Below are positions 46,205 to 57,635 of a stretch of DNA of 64,000 nucleotides, piece by piece. Source of the DNA: Berberis thunbergii (taxonomy: Eukaryota; Streptophyta; Magnoliopsida; Ranunculales; Berberidaceae). The notes beneath the pieces are model-generated. The model saw only the letters and a program-made list of their open reading frames with translations. It ran no database searches and was not told the origin of the DNA. Positions within the stretch are counted from its first letter, which is position 1; every line of letters begins with the position of its first letter. The stretch spans positions 186,001-250,000 of the forward strand of contig QNQO01000510.1 of assembly GCA_003290165.1 (NCBI GenBank), in the 5' to 3' direction. The position numbers were made by a program, and so were the translations under genes.

Positions 46205-47206
46205 TGGTGCGGCTGCAACGGCGGCAGCAGCAGCGGCCCATGGACCAACATTGGTCAACTGAAGCAGATTCCTTTTAGTGCTTCAGGTAGCTCGAAAGAA
46301 TGGATGTCTTGCACAATGCAAAGTGAACAAAATTAGTGTTTCTGAGCCAATGCTTCAAAGAAACAGATATCCATGGAACTGGATTAGAATGAAACTCGAA
46401 GTTTCAAACAATGATCGAGAACGGTCATCGTTCAATGCTACACGAACTGCCATAGTTCAGAGCGAATACCATAGTTCAAGCTTCACGAACTTCCATAGTT
46501 GGGAGCGAATACTAACCCCCACTGTTCGACTTGGTGCGAACTTCCATAGTCCGACTTAGAGGAAAAGGAGTAGAAAGCTAATTGGGAGATGCTGGAACTT
46601 AAATTAATTCACAAAAGCTATAAAACTTACATATAATCAAAGTAAGCCATCACAAAGTTTCAGAGGAGTTAGTAACGTCACAAGGAAATAGATAAACAAT
46701 GAGAAAGCCAAATGTATCGATGAGGATAGATCAGGAAGAATTAGCTTGATTTAGTGCACCTTAAGCATGTCTCAAAATATATAACAATCTAGAATTCATA
46801 ACCCAATGAGGCTTAAGCAACATGCCTAAAGCATATAAAGTGCTGGTGGAAAACAGATTGGAAGATGACAATTTTATATGCTTAACTAGTTAGTGAAAGT
46901 GAGGATGAAGAGAAGTACAGATAAACTTATGTGGTCTATACTCGACAGTGTTCATGTAAATTTTGTACTCGTTCTATGATAAAATCCTTGGAATTACAGA
47001 CTGAATTTGTTTGGAAAATTTACTTTGTTTGGTAGTTCGATATACAATATAATTGTTTCTCTAGAAGGTAAAAAAAGGATACTTTAGTCGACTAACAAAA
47101 AAAAAAAAAAACAGGGTTGAAGGTGAAACAGATATTCTAGAAAAATAATTAGGACCATTATAGTTAAGGTGTTGAAGCGGAGGTGAGGTGGACAGGCTTG
47201 AAAACG
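46205..47206. other. Unassigned DNA between copia truncation and gypsy element
   Basis: The first bases could be read as LGAAATAAAAAHGPTLVN and a stop, resembling the end of an alanine-rich protein, but nothing supports it. Repeats of GAACTTCCATAGTT and CATAGTTC occur at 46448-46555. No gene is recognised. Confidence 0.4.
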
Positions 47207-49749
47207 TGACGTCGGACAGAATAGCGATTATCCTACAGACTAGTTCAACAGACAATTCACAAGGAAAAGATACAAGAGATTCACCCAAAACACAGAGAAA
47301 TAACTCTAATGTTCAATTAAATTATTCAAATCAAATGTATCATACAATATTGAGGAAGAAATCTATTTATAGTGCTCAAATAACTTGAATAATAAGTAGT
47401 ATATTCCTAAAAGAACAAGTAGAATCAAATACTGAAATAACAAATAGTTTATTCCTAAAAGAAAAAGTAAAGTCGAATCCTAAAAGGAAACTAAAAAATC
47501 TTCTAATTAAATTGAAATACTACGAATAAGTTATTTAGTAAATAACTTTAAGAGCAAATTAGGAACCCTAAAAACCCAAATTAGGAACTCTAGAAACCCT
47601 CCTGCATCAGTCGCCCTGGGTTGGAAAAAACTCATCCTCGAGTTCACAACAGCTTCATCAGAATCCTTTGGCGGCAGCCCAAGAGGAAAATCCTCTAGTA
47701 TCAGGTTAGAAAACTCTGCTAGCAGTTGTTGCACCTCTGCTGGTAAATCTGGATTCACGTCAGTTGCACTATTCCCACAAGGCAGCAGAGCATAGACCAC
47801 GTCTCCACGCTCAATCTCAACTAAAAACCTGGACGTAAAAAGTAGATTAGTATTATTGGCTACCAGGGTAGGAATGGTTCCTTCCCGATGAGGTGCCAAC
47901 ACAATCTTCCTCCCTCTGATGCTAAGGGAATATGTATTTTTCGCCCATCATGAATAACACTGCGATCATATTGGCAATGTCTGCCTAACAATACATGACA
48001 AACATCTATAGACACAAAATCACACCAAGCATTGTCAAAATATTTACTGCCAATCGAAAAAGACACTAGGCACCGCATATCTACTGTTACCTCACTGCCT
48101 TTATTCAGCCACGACAATTTTTATGGCTTGGGATGATGATCTGTCTTCAACTGCAATTTCTGGACAGCCTCTTTAGACACTAGTTCTCACAACTGCCATT
48201 GTCAATGATCATCTTGCAGACTTTATTTGCAACTGTGCAGATCGTGTGGAAAATATTGGTTCTCAACCAATCATCCCCTTAATCACTCTTGGGAATCAGT
48301 AGGCTCTTACAAACAACTAGAGTCTCATGGCCATCCCCATATAATACATCTATATCATCGTCACACACAGGCTCTTCAAGCTCCTCATCGTCTACCACGT
48401 CTTCCTCAATCAGGAGATTGTTGTCCTTCTGAATAGCACGCTTCCTGCAATTAGTCGCTCTATGTCCCTGTTCACCACATCTGAAGTATCTAATATTTGA
48501 ATTAGAATTACCCTGCAGTGGTTGTTGGGTAGGACCGAATTCTTGAGGGCGAACTGGCCGACTGCTTTGATCATTTCTTATCATATGCCTCATGTTCTGC
48601 TGTTTTTCCACAGCAAGTGCACGCTAGTATGCTTCAGAAACAGTCCACAATGAGTGAATGCCGAGGACATCCTGCAGGGGCTGTCGTAATCCCCTCAAAT
48701 ATCATGCCACCATCTGCTCCTCTGTCTCAGATAAGTCATTCCGGGCCATCAATTGATAAAACTTCTCCGTGTAATCATCAACCAACTGTGTGTCTTGCCT
48801 CAACGAATGAAGTCGCTGAAACAAGGTTTGAGTGTAGCCAAAAGGAAGGAAGTGACCCTTCATCTTCTTCTTCATCTTCTCCCAATCAGTGATCTTGGCA
48901 TTGCCCTGTCTGTTGTGTAACCGCCTCAACTGCTTCCACCATGTAGATGCCCTGCCTTTGAGTTTGATGGCAACCAATTTCACTTTGACATGATCTGGAA
49001 CTTCCTTATACTAAAAAAATACGATCTACTTCATTCAACCAATCTACAAAACCTTTGGTTTGTAACGTACAAGAAAACTCGAGCAGATCCACTCTTAAAC
49101 CGAGGTCTCCATGACGATCCTCCCGACCACGGTGCTCCCAGAATTGAACACAATTGTGATGAAACTGGAATAAGAATCATGATCTTCCATCTCACGATCA
49201 CCGAAATCTTCAATCATCACATCCTGAACGTTACGATCACTGTTTGGGGCTTCCTCGTTCGGAACCTGCCCGCGACGACCACGACCACCAGCCATAGAAA
49301 CTGATGAAATCTCACCCCAAAAATATGCTAAAGCCCTGATACCAACTGACGCTAGACAGAATAGTGATTATCCTGCAGGCTAGTTCAACAGACAATTAAC
49401 AAGGAAAAGATACAAGAGATTCGCCCAAAACACAGAGAAATAACTCTAATGTTTAATTAAATTATTCAAATCAAAGGTATCCTACAATATTGAGGAAGAA
49501 CTCTATTTATAGTGCTCAAATAACTTGAATAATAAGCAGCATATTCCTAAAAGAAAAAGTAGAATCAAATACTAAAATAACAAACAGTCTATTTTTAAAC
49601 AAAAAAGTAAAGCCTAATCCTAAAAGGAAACTAAAAAGACTTCTAATTAAATTGAAAGACTACGAATAAGTTATTTAGTAAATAACTTTGAGAGAAAATT
49701 AGGAACCCTAAAACCCCAAATTAGGAACTCTAAAAACCCTCCTACATCA
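47207..49749 (-). mobile_element. Gag-protease-only Ty3-gypsy element (2.5 kb)
   Basis: Two 403-bp LTRs (47207-47609 and 49347-49749) are flanked by AAACG (47202-47206 and 49750-49754). The primer site, GCCCTGATACCA on the plus strand (49334-49345), directly precedes the right LTR. The minus strand carries gag and a protease-like region but no RT, RNase H or integrase. The LTRs differ at many positions, so it is older than the 14637-17928 element. Confidence 0.93.
47640..49295 (-). pseudogene. Gypsy gag and protease-region coding sequence, broken
   Basis: The start at 49295 (MAGGRGRRGQVPNEE) ends early. The gag core at 48702-48983 reads VAIKLKGRASTWWKQLRRLH, DWEKMKKKMKGHFLPFGYTQ and LVDDYTEKFYQLMARNDLSE. 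A zinc knuckle follows with its first cysteine replaced (YFRCGEQGHRATNC, about 48465-48505). The later frames (47860-48117 and 47531-47902) look like the protease C-terminal part (DVCHVLLGRHCQYDR) and pre-RT linker (LPLG-type: DFPLGLPPKDSDEAV). The frame shifts between segments. Confidence 0.82.
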
Positions 49750-49790
49750 AAACGCCTCTGGCGTGAGGCCTAAGGCGAGGCGATCTTAAC

Positions 49791-50018
49791 TTTTTTTAAA
49801 GATTTTTTTTATAATAAATTGAAACATATTAGTATAGTATTATACATATAATAAACAAATATGTACAAAAAATGACACAACTACCTAGAATTAAAATATT
49901 TTTAAAGATTATTTTATAATAAATTAAAACATATCAGCATAGTAGTATACATCATCATTTTGATAAGTATCATAAGAAAATATGTACAAAAAATGACACA
50001 ACTACGTAGAATCGAAAT
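49791..50018. repeat. Imperfect tandem duplication, about 106-115 bp unit
   Basis: Two diverged units share TTTAAAGATT, TATAATAAATTGAAACATAT (A/G change) and AAAAAATGACACAACTAC. The DNA is AT-rich and non-coding. Confidence 0.75.
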
Positions 50019-50620
50019 AAAAATATAATAAAGTTGCATAGCATAGCGAAAAGATGCACTACATAAGTGTCAAGTAACTTGCAAACATCCACTAAATCGT
50101 TAAAAAATCAATAATCTTGAAAGAATAGAAACTTGAGAATATTGAACATTTGTTAAAAAAAATTGTTGGTAAAAATCCACAAGTATAATCTCTAATAGTA
50201 TCACAAAAGCATAAAAATCTTTGAATTAAGCTATGACAAATCAAGATTGATGTTGATCACATATTTATCAAAACATGGTATATTTTCTCCAAAAATAACA
50301 TAAAAAGTGGCAAATTTATCAAAATTTAAAAACGTTTTATCTTGTTTTTATCACATATTATACCAAAAAAACATAAAATCTTATTATAGAGTGGGTTACA
50401 ACCTCTTTTTGCAGCAATTAAACTCCAAATGGGCTAAAAATGAGTTACAATTGAGCTGGCTACAACCAGTTTTTTAGCTGAATGTTAGTTATTATTAATT
50501 AACTTTCTAAGTGGGGATGCTCTATGAATAAAAAAATAAATTTCTGTAATTTTACTAAATTGATCTTTTAAGGCTTTTATGAATTGGGCTCTACCAACCC
50601 ACACTAAACAAATTGGAAAA
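50019..50620. other. AT-rich stretch, no gene seen
   Basis: No coding or element termini were recognised apart from the sequence leading into the MITE at 50624. Confidence 0.4.
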
Positions 50621-50623
50621 ATT

Positions 50624-50819
50624 CTAATTGTCGAGGAAACCAGCGAGGAAACCATCGAGGGACCCCACAAGGGGTGGACTTCCACCACCGAGATGCGCAT
50701 TTAAACTTTCGGAATGTATGCGTTGAAAAGTCAAACACACATCTCGATGAAATATGATCGTTTCCCACCCCCTCCCCCTCCCTTTGGTGGGGTCCCTCGC
50801 TGGTTCCCTCGACAATTAG
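50624..50819. mobile_element. Short MITE with CTAATTGTCGAGG terminal inverted repeats, copy A
   Basis: 196 bp. The left arm CTAATTGTCGAGGAAACCAG matches the inverted right arm CTAATTGTCGAGGGAACCAG. Both continue with GCGAGG and then diverge before a shared GAGGGACCCCAC block. A related but different element is at 60602-60731. The target-site duplication is unclear. Confidence 0.75.
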
Positions 50820-50845
50820 ACGGGTTCAAGGTCTTGGAACTGAGT

Positions 50846-50945
50846 CATTGAGTATATGTCCTTTATTAAACTCACTTCGTTCGTTATTTGATGTGAAATT
50901 AAATTTACACGCTCAAACTTGGCCCAACATCTCAAACAAGTTGGT
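50846..50945 (-). repeat. Dispersed LTR-end repeat, copy 3
   Basis: A weaker match to 19690-19811 and 37405-37530 (CATTGAGTATATGTCC, AAATTAAATTTACACGCTC, CCCAACATCTC). Confidence 0.5.
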
Positions 50946-51107
50946 TTGGACTTCCATAAATTGGCAAAAACATATCCATAAAGGTGTCTTCCTACTCCCC
51001 ACTAACAATTTGAAAATAAATATTATAACATATTACATAAGCTTCAAAAAACAATTCTAACATAGGCCAGTTATTCACAACACAAAGTAATAACATGATG
51101 TTACAAA

Positions 51108-51443
51108 CTATTTAGATTTGGTGGTAGCTGTGAAGGAATCCAAACCCTCCTTTGCACTGTCGTCGCGACCATGTTGTTGGTGTTCTTCGCACTTTCGATC
51201 CTGAATGCGATGTGCAGGGGCAAAAAGATCAACAGGTTGAGACTCGGCAATCTTTCCTGCTTCTAATGGGGTACCTGCCTTGTAAGCCACCCTCAGAGCT
51301 TCATCTTCTGATAGCTTTGCCTGTGATGTTCCATACTTAATCTCCTCTTTACTCTTTGCCATGCCTTTCTTCCTTCCTTCTAATCTCTTCTTTCTTGTTT
51401 TGGTTTTTATAACTTCTGTGTTTGTTAAGTTGATGGTCATCAT
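51108..51443 (-). CDS. Small hydrophilic protein, possible seed-expressed (LEA-like) gene
   Basis: A 111-codon frame, ATG at 51443. The N-terminal 27 residues are Lys/Thr-rich. A second Met (residue 28) begins MAKSKEEIKYGTSQAKLSED, EALRVAYKAGTPLEAGKIAE, SQPVDLFAPAHRIQDRKCEE. The protein is strongly hydrophilic, with no membrane segment or signal peptide. I do not recognise the family with confidence; composition and upstream motifs suggest a seed-maturation type protein. It lies alone between the GUN4 copies, outside any recognised transposon, with an intact frame and a plausible minus-strand promoter. It could be a young or lineage-restricted gene. Confidence 0.6.
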   Translation of the reverse strand: MMTINLTNTEVIKTKTRKKRLEGRKKGMAKSKEEIKYGTSQAKLSEDEALRVAYKAGTPLEAGKIAESQPVDLFAPAHRIQDRKCEEHQQHGRDDSAKEGLDSFTATTKSK

Positions 51444-51600
51444 TCATCCATAATAATATATACAGGAACAAGTGATTGCTGAGTCAGCTCTGCTGATAGA
51501 GCTTTATATTTGTACACGCATTTTTTTGGGAATGCCAACATATTTGACAAGCGTCCTTCAAATGCCACGTTTTTGCTCTTCTTGTTTGCATGTTATGTTA
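51444..51600 (-). promoter_or_regulatory. Seed-type promoter motifs upstream of the 51443 gene
   Basis: On the minus strand, moving toward the start codon: an RY core CATGCA (51592-51587), an ABRE core ACGTGGC (51570-51564), a TATA-like AAATATAAA (51513-51505) and a bZIP GCN4-type TGACTCA (51486-51480). RY plus ABRE close to a TATA box is typical of seed-maturation genes. The TATA box lies about 65 bp before the ATG. Confidence 0.55.
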
Positions 51601-52369
51601 TCAAAGATTCTTTCTTACTGTTTATCTTGGAGTTTATTGAAGAGAACTAATATGCTAAGGCAACCCCTATCCCATGTCACCATTTTTAAGTGTCCCACAT
51701 CACCTCACCATACCTCTTTTTTTTTTTCACCACCAACATTAAAAAATAAATTAAAAAAAAAAATTTCACCTCTCTCCCTCCCTTTTCCATCACCACCACC
51801 TTTCTTCCTCTCTTCTCCTTTATTCTCTATCAAGTACTATCATCCCGCCTGCCTCATCGATGCCTGCAGCACCACCACGCCTAGCACAAGAGATCCTAGA
51901 AATAATACAATGCACTTCTACATTTGATAGGGAGGTTCATCTGTTCCAATTTAATATGTATTAAAGAGTTCAACTAAATAATCCACCCTTTCTTCTTCTT
52001 TTAAAATTTCATTAAATTGGAAAAAAAAAGAAAAAGGAAAATACGTTTGCAACAAAAGGACAAGCAACTAACAGTGTCTCAGTCTCACTTCATCTCTCTC
52101 TTTCGCACACACACACTTAATTCTCATACAACAATGACCATCAATTCTCTTCAATCTCTTCAACACTCTCTCCTTAGGCGCCACAACTTAGACAACCAGT
52201 CTTCTTCCTCTCTTCCTTCTTCACTCTTCCTCAAACCCACCACTAGTACTACTACTCTATCACAAAAGCTTTCCACCCATTTCATTCTCCATTCCACCAC
52301 CACCACTAGCCCCACCACCCCTGCAACACCTCCTGAACCTTCATTTGATCTCCTGCAACAACATTTAAT

Positions 52370-54592
52370 TTGATAATATATTGAGAATATCCTGATTGAT
52401 TGGGAATATTTGTATTAGGAATGTTGCTTATTGAGTCAAGATTGTGTGCTGAGGAGTTTGTTCAACCAAATAGGGCTGTTGGGCAGTCGGCGTGTGCCGA
52501 GGATGGGGTAAATTTTGGTGCCGAGGTGATTGTACAGCCAGATGAGGTTGCTGGGCAGCCGGCTTGTGCGAACCAGGAGGACAACCTGGACGCAAGTCAG
52601 GAAGATGTGTTGGGCAGGGGTCAACGCAGAAGGCAAGCCTCGGTACGACTCCGTGATTATGTTACTCATACCATTCGGAAAATGAGTCCATCCGTACCAG
52701 CTTCACCCGTACCATGGCATTCCTCAGGTACACCCTATCCTATAGCACATTATAGCACATTATGTGAATTGTGATAATTTTTCTATGCGACATAGACATT
52801 TTCTTGCAGCCTTGACAGCAAATCGGGAACCTGTGTGCTATTCTGAGGCCGCGAAAGACAGCCGCTAGAGGGATGCCATGCGACGAGAAATTGAGGCTCT
52901 TGAGATTAATGAAACCTGGGTTGTAGCAGACTTGCCACCAGGAAAGAAAGCTCTAGGATGCAAGTGGGTATACAAGATCAAGTATAACTCTGATGGTACC
53001 ATTGAGCGATTTAAGGCTCGGCTGGTTATTCTTGGGAATCATCAAATTGAAGGAGTTGATTATACAGAGACTTTTGCTCCAGTAGCTAAGATGGTTACAG
53101 TAAGGGTCTTTCTTGCCGTTGTGGCTGCCATGAATTGGGAAGTCCATCAGATGGATGTTCATAATGCATTTCTACATGGTGACCTTACGGAGGAGGCATA
53201 CATGAAATTACCACCCGATTTTCAGGTGGGGACTTCTGGAAAGGTGTGCAAGCTTAGGAAATCATTATTGGGCTGAAGCAGGCACCCCGATGCTGGTTTG
53301 CTAAACTGTCAACTGCTTTGAAGAATTATGATTTTCGGCAATCTTATTCAGATTATTCTTTGTTTACTCTACAAAGAGGTGTGGTTCAGCTCAGTGTTCT
53401 TGTCTATGTCGACGACCTTATCATCTCTGGGCGTAATCCGGGGGATATACAGAAATTCAAGGGTTACCTCAGTGTTTGTTTCCATATGAAAGATCTGGGA
53501 CCTTTAAAGTATTTCTTGGGAGTCGAAGTGGCACGCGGACCAGATGGGTTTGTGCTTTGTCAACGCAAATACGCGCTAGATATCATCTCTGAGGCTGGAT
53601 TGCTAGGGGCAAGGCCCGCGGCGGTGCCATTGGAACAGAATCATCGACTCGCCTTGTCCAAGAGTCCAGAGCTTGCTGACCCGGAGCCTTACCGTCGCTT
53701 GGTGGGACAGCTAATTTATTTTTGTTTCACTCAACCCGAATTATCTTATAGTGTTCATGTTTTATCTCAATTTATGCAACATCCTCGGGCGGACCAATGG
53801 GAAGCTGCTTTGCAGGTGGTTCGGTACTTAAAAGGTAATCCAGGTCAAGGTATACATTTGAGTGGTAAGTGTGACATGCAGTTACATGGGTGGTGTGACG
53901 CTGACTGGGCCGGATGCCCTTTGACTCGGCGGTCCCTCACTAGTTGGTTGGTGTTCCTTGGGAACTCGCCGGTATCTTGGAAGACAAAGAAGCAACATAC
54001 AGTATCCCGCTCCTCCGCAGAGGCGAAATATCGGTCTATGGCTACGACTACATGTGAGTTGAAATGGCTTAAAGCTATTTTAGCTAGCCTCGGGATGCCT
54101 CACACACGTCCTATGTCTCTTCATTGTGATAGTCAGGCGGCTCTCCATATATCTCAAAATCCCGTTTTTCATGAACGGACAAAACATATTGAGGTCGATT
54201 GTCACTTTGTCCGTGATGACATTGTTGCTGGACATATCAATCCCACATTTGTCTCATCCAATGAGCAACTCGCTGATATTTTCACAAAAGCATTTGGCAA
54301 ACGACAATATGAGTATCTACTTCGCAAGTTGGGCACACGGGATCTCCATGCACCAACTTGAGGGGGGTATTGAGAATATATTGAGAATATCCTGATTGAT
54401 TGGGAATATTTGTATTATGAAGGTTGCTTATTGAGTCAAGATTGTATAATAGTTTTAAGGAAATTAGCAGATTATATTGTGAATATTCTCACAATATTCT
54501 CTTGATTAGTTTGTATATAAACAGGAGAATGAAATGAGAAAGAGGACAGACAATACACACAAATCAATTCTTTTGTGTCTAATATTTCTTCA
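52370..54592 (+). mobile_element. Ty1-copia (Ale/Retrofit-like) element, internally deleted
   Basis: A short 5' LTR piece (52370 to about 52447) jumps directly into the integrase-RT linker. The 3' LTR is about 54371-54592 (TGAGAATATATTGAG..., TATA-like TTGTATATAAACAGG near 54510), preceded by a polypurine tract TTGAGGGGGG. The gag, protease and integrase core are missing. It is inserted in the GUN4 pseudogene; flanks share TTTA but a clean 5-bp duplication was not resolved. Confidence 0.88.
52810..54361 (+). pseudogene. Copia RT-RNase H (Ale-like), one frameshift
   Basis: RT begins [40 protein letters not shown] and [18 protein letters not shown] 1-base deletion near 53270 breaks LRKSLYGLKQAP. 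It resumes with CWFAKLSTALKNYDFRQSYS, the intact catalytic VYVDDLIISGR, MKDLGPLKYFLGVEVARGPD and RNase H motifs (GWCDADWAGCPLTRRSLTSW, SRSSAEAKYRSM, CDSQAALHISQNPVFHERTK, DIFTKAFGK). It ends RDLHAPT at 54361, the usual Ale-type C-terminus. Confidence 0.92.
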
Positions 54593-55227
54593 ATTTATCA
54601 TCCAAAGACTTCCGCCAAGCGGACGAGGTGACCCGTCGTCTCCTCATAATCCTTGCAGGTGAAAATGCTCAAAAGTGAGGATACGTCTTCTTCTCTGAGG
54701 TCCAATTCATCTCTGAATCGGACCTTTAGAAAATAGACGCTCTATGGCGCCAATACAGCAATGAGAAATTCGGGTACAGTGTGCAGAAGAAAATATGGCA
54801 AAAGCAAAAGAAAGACTTCACCAGGTTCTTCATAACGGTTGGGTGGATGAAGAAGCTAGATACTGAAGTAGAGCAGCACAATTACAGGGCTTTTCCCAAT
54901 GAATTTATTCGGGAGTTGAACGATGACACGCCTGAGGGTCACCTTCCCTTGACCAATGCTCTTAGAGGAGTCCAGCTCCTTAACAATATTCTCATGCACC
55001 CAGCTTTCCAATCAGTTGAAGCGGACATGATCACTGAGGAGGCACCACTGGAGGGAAAGGAGTTGTTGAGGCAGAACCCTAATCCCCTGAGCAGTAACAA
55101 AGTCTTCAAAACAGATTATAGCTTGTGATTGTATCAAACCAAAATATAAACAGAACATAGATCTTCGGATTCAAGTAAATGTTTTCTTTAGCTAGTTTTT
55201 TTTTTCTACTTATTATCTCAGAGCTCG

Positions 55228-55529
55228 CACTACACCAAATTGGCACTTTTGTAACAACTCTCAAAATAATATCACTTTTGAGATTTTGCAATTCACCAAA
55301 CAATTTCAAGTCAAAACTAAATTTAGCCAAAAAAAAGAAAAACCGTAACACAAAAAAATGATACAATAAGTTGGATCACCATGAATAGTATCACTTTTAT
55401 AACCATACTCTTCATGGTGATACTCTTCATTTTGTTTGTGAAAATGTGTAAAATTGTTAGATGAATTGTTACACTTCAAAAGTGATACTGTTTTGGGGGT
55501 TGTTACAAAAATGTTAATTTAGTGTAGTG
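55228..55529. mobile_element. CACTA-type MITE (302 bp) in GUN4-pseudogene 3' region
   Basis: The ends are CACTACACCAAATTGGCA and, inverted, CACTACACTAAATTAACA, with matching inner arms (TTGTAACAACTC and AAAAGTGATA). TCG duplications lie at 55225-55227 and 55530-55532. Copy 1 has the empty site (GAGCTCGTGCTCC near 43311). Confidence 0.95.
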
Positions 55530-55732
55530 TCGTACATGCTCCATGAGAGAATATGCAACTATGCATAAACTACTGTTATTGTTGTAATATATAAGTATAT
55601 TTAGTATGCATGATGGTTGTGTTATAAAGGTTCTTTTAGTCTGTCTGTCTTCACCCATTTAGAAGTTTCATCAATTCCACAAAGTGAAAATTTTTGGGCC
55701 ATAACCGGATAGCATACTAAAAACTTTGCCTT

Positions 55733-56050
55733 TGTTAGAGATTAATCTAGACTAGTCCTAGAAAAGATGTTTGATGTTCCATATGCATTGTCTTTTGGTG
55801 TTCCATTAGTGTGACTTTTAGAATTACTAAGTGTCTCTAGATAATTGTATTGTCTTTTGGTTTTACTAAGAGTCTCTTTTATTATTAGTGGTCATGTGAG
55901 TCCTATTTAAACCTATGTATCATTTGGTTTCAAGGATGGTGAATGAAGTGAGTTCTCTACACAATTGAGTTCTTGTTTTACCAAGAGATTACACTCTCTC
56001 TTGTATTCCTTATCTTATTATTTGTTCACATAGTTGGTTAAATCCCAACA
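55733..56050 (+). repeat. 5' LTR of the complete copia
   Basis: 318 bp, TGTTAGAGATTAATC to AATCCCAACA. Paired with 61446-61761 and homologous to 43505-43822. Confidence 0.95.
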
Positions 56051-57421
56051 AATTGGTATCAGAGCCTAGTCGAGAGAACCATGGCATCCACCAACAACAA
56101 TTCCGTCCAACATCCACTTCCTTTTCTTACAAGTAAAAACTACAATCATTGGAGAATGAAAATTATGGCCCTATTTGGTTCACAAGACCTATTGGAGATC
56201 GTAGAGATTGGTTTCCAAGAGCTCGAAGATGAAGCAACTCTTAATGCACAAAACTTGGCCGAGTTGAAGTCTAACCGCAAGAAAGACTACAAAGCCAAGT
56301 ATTTCATTATGCAAACAGTAGATGAAGCTATTCTTGATAGAATTTCAGTAGCCACGACGGCAAAACAAGCTTGGGATATTCTTTGTTCTTCATACAAAGG
56401 AGATGACAAAGTCAAGATGGTGCGCCTACAAACTCTTCGAGGGGAGTTTGATACACTAAGAATGAAGGAGTCCGAGACTATTGAAGAATACTTCAATCGT
56501 GTTATCTAAATTGTCAACCAATTGAGATTGAATGGTGAGAATCTAGAAGACCAAAGAATTGTCGAAAAGATCCTTCGAAGTTTGACTCGAAATTTTGAGT
56601 CTAGTGTTGTTGCTATTGAAGAATCCAATGATTTATCTTATTTGTCAGTGGAGAGTTTATTGGGATCACTACAGTCCCATGAACTACGAATGAAGCAATA
56701 TGATTCTAGTTCCATTGAACAAGCCTTTCAAGCACAAGTCTCCTTTAGAGATTCCTCTAAAGATGGCTTGAGAAGAAGAGGTCGTGGTAGAGGAAGAGGC
56801 TATGGTGGAAGACATCAAGGACAAGAGAAATCTCATGATGGTGAGTTTTCATCTTCAAATCGAGGAAGAGGGAGAGGAAGATCTTCCTTATAAAATATTC
56901 AATGCCATCGTTGTCATATGTATGGCCATGTCAGGAAATATTGTAGAAAGAAGATGGGGGAGGAGAACAACAAAGAATCCAATTTTATGCATGAGAATGA
57001 AGAAGAGAATCTTTTCCTTACATGCAATGTTCAAGAAGCTTCCTTAGAAGATGTGTGGTTCGTGGATAGTGGTTGTAGCAACCACATGACCGGAAACAAG
57101 AAGGCCTTTGTCGAGATAAATGAGACAGTTCAAAGTGAAGTTAGAATCAGAGATGACAACAAGCTTCAAGTCAAGGGAAGAGGTGATATTCTTGTCCAAA
57201 CCAAGAAAGGAGTAAAAGCGGATCTCAAATATATTTTATGTTCCTGGCCTTAAGTACAATCTCTTAAGTGTTGGGCAACTTTTTTTGAAGGGGTATGAAG
57301 TAAATTTCAAGGGAGTTTTGTGTGAGATCAAAGATAAGAATGATGTTATCATTGGAAAGGTGGGAATGACCAAAAGAAAAATGTTTCTTTATCTTTCCAA
57401 AGTAATATTAATTCTTGTTTC

Positions 57422-57635
57422 AAGGAGACAGTGATAAAAAAAAACAAGAGGTTTCTTATTTGGCCGATGCTAGTTGAAGATTTCTATTGGCCTAGTAACA
57501 TGTTCACTCTTACTAGAATTCTCTTTCTTGTGAGAGTTTGTTTCTTTTTTTTATTTTTGTTTTTGCTTTTGTTTCATTTGTATAAAGGTTTTGGGGTCCT
57601 TAAAACCCAACTTGCTTTCCAAAAAAAAAAAAAAC
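57422..57635 (+). mobile_element. Retroposon with poly(A) tail (about 214 bp)
   Basis: The insert ends in a run of about 14 A (then C). It is flanked by 15-bp direct repeats ATTAATTCTTGTTTC (57407-57421) and ATTAATTATTGTTTC (57636-57650), one mismatch. Copy 1 of the duplication has a single, uninterrupted site near 45175. RNA polymerase III boxes were not evident, so it is a SINE-like or processed-transcript insertion of unknown source. Confidence 0.85.

Larger units (their letters stand above)
52134..55128 (+). pseudogene. GUN4 pseudogene, interrupted by a copia element
   Basis: The start (ACAACAATGACC, 52134) through DLLQQHL is conserved, then an Ale-type copia intervenes. The GUN4 frame resumes at about 54593 and reads to FKTDYSL at 55128. 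Two further stop codons come from single C-to-T changes relative to copy 1: CGA to TGA (54676-54678) and CAG to TAG (54727-54729). The last residue F is L. Several missense changes (e.g. FIWELN to FIREL) are present. It cannot make GUN4. Confidence 0.95.
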
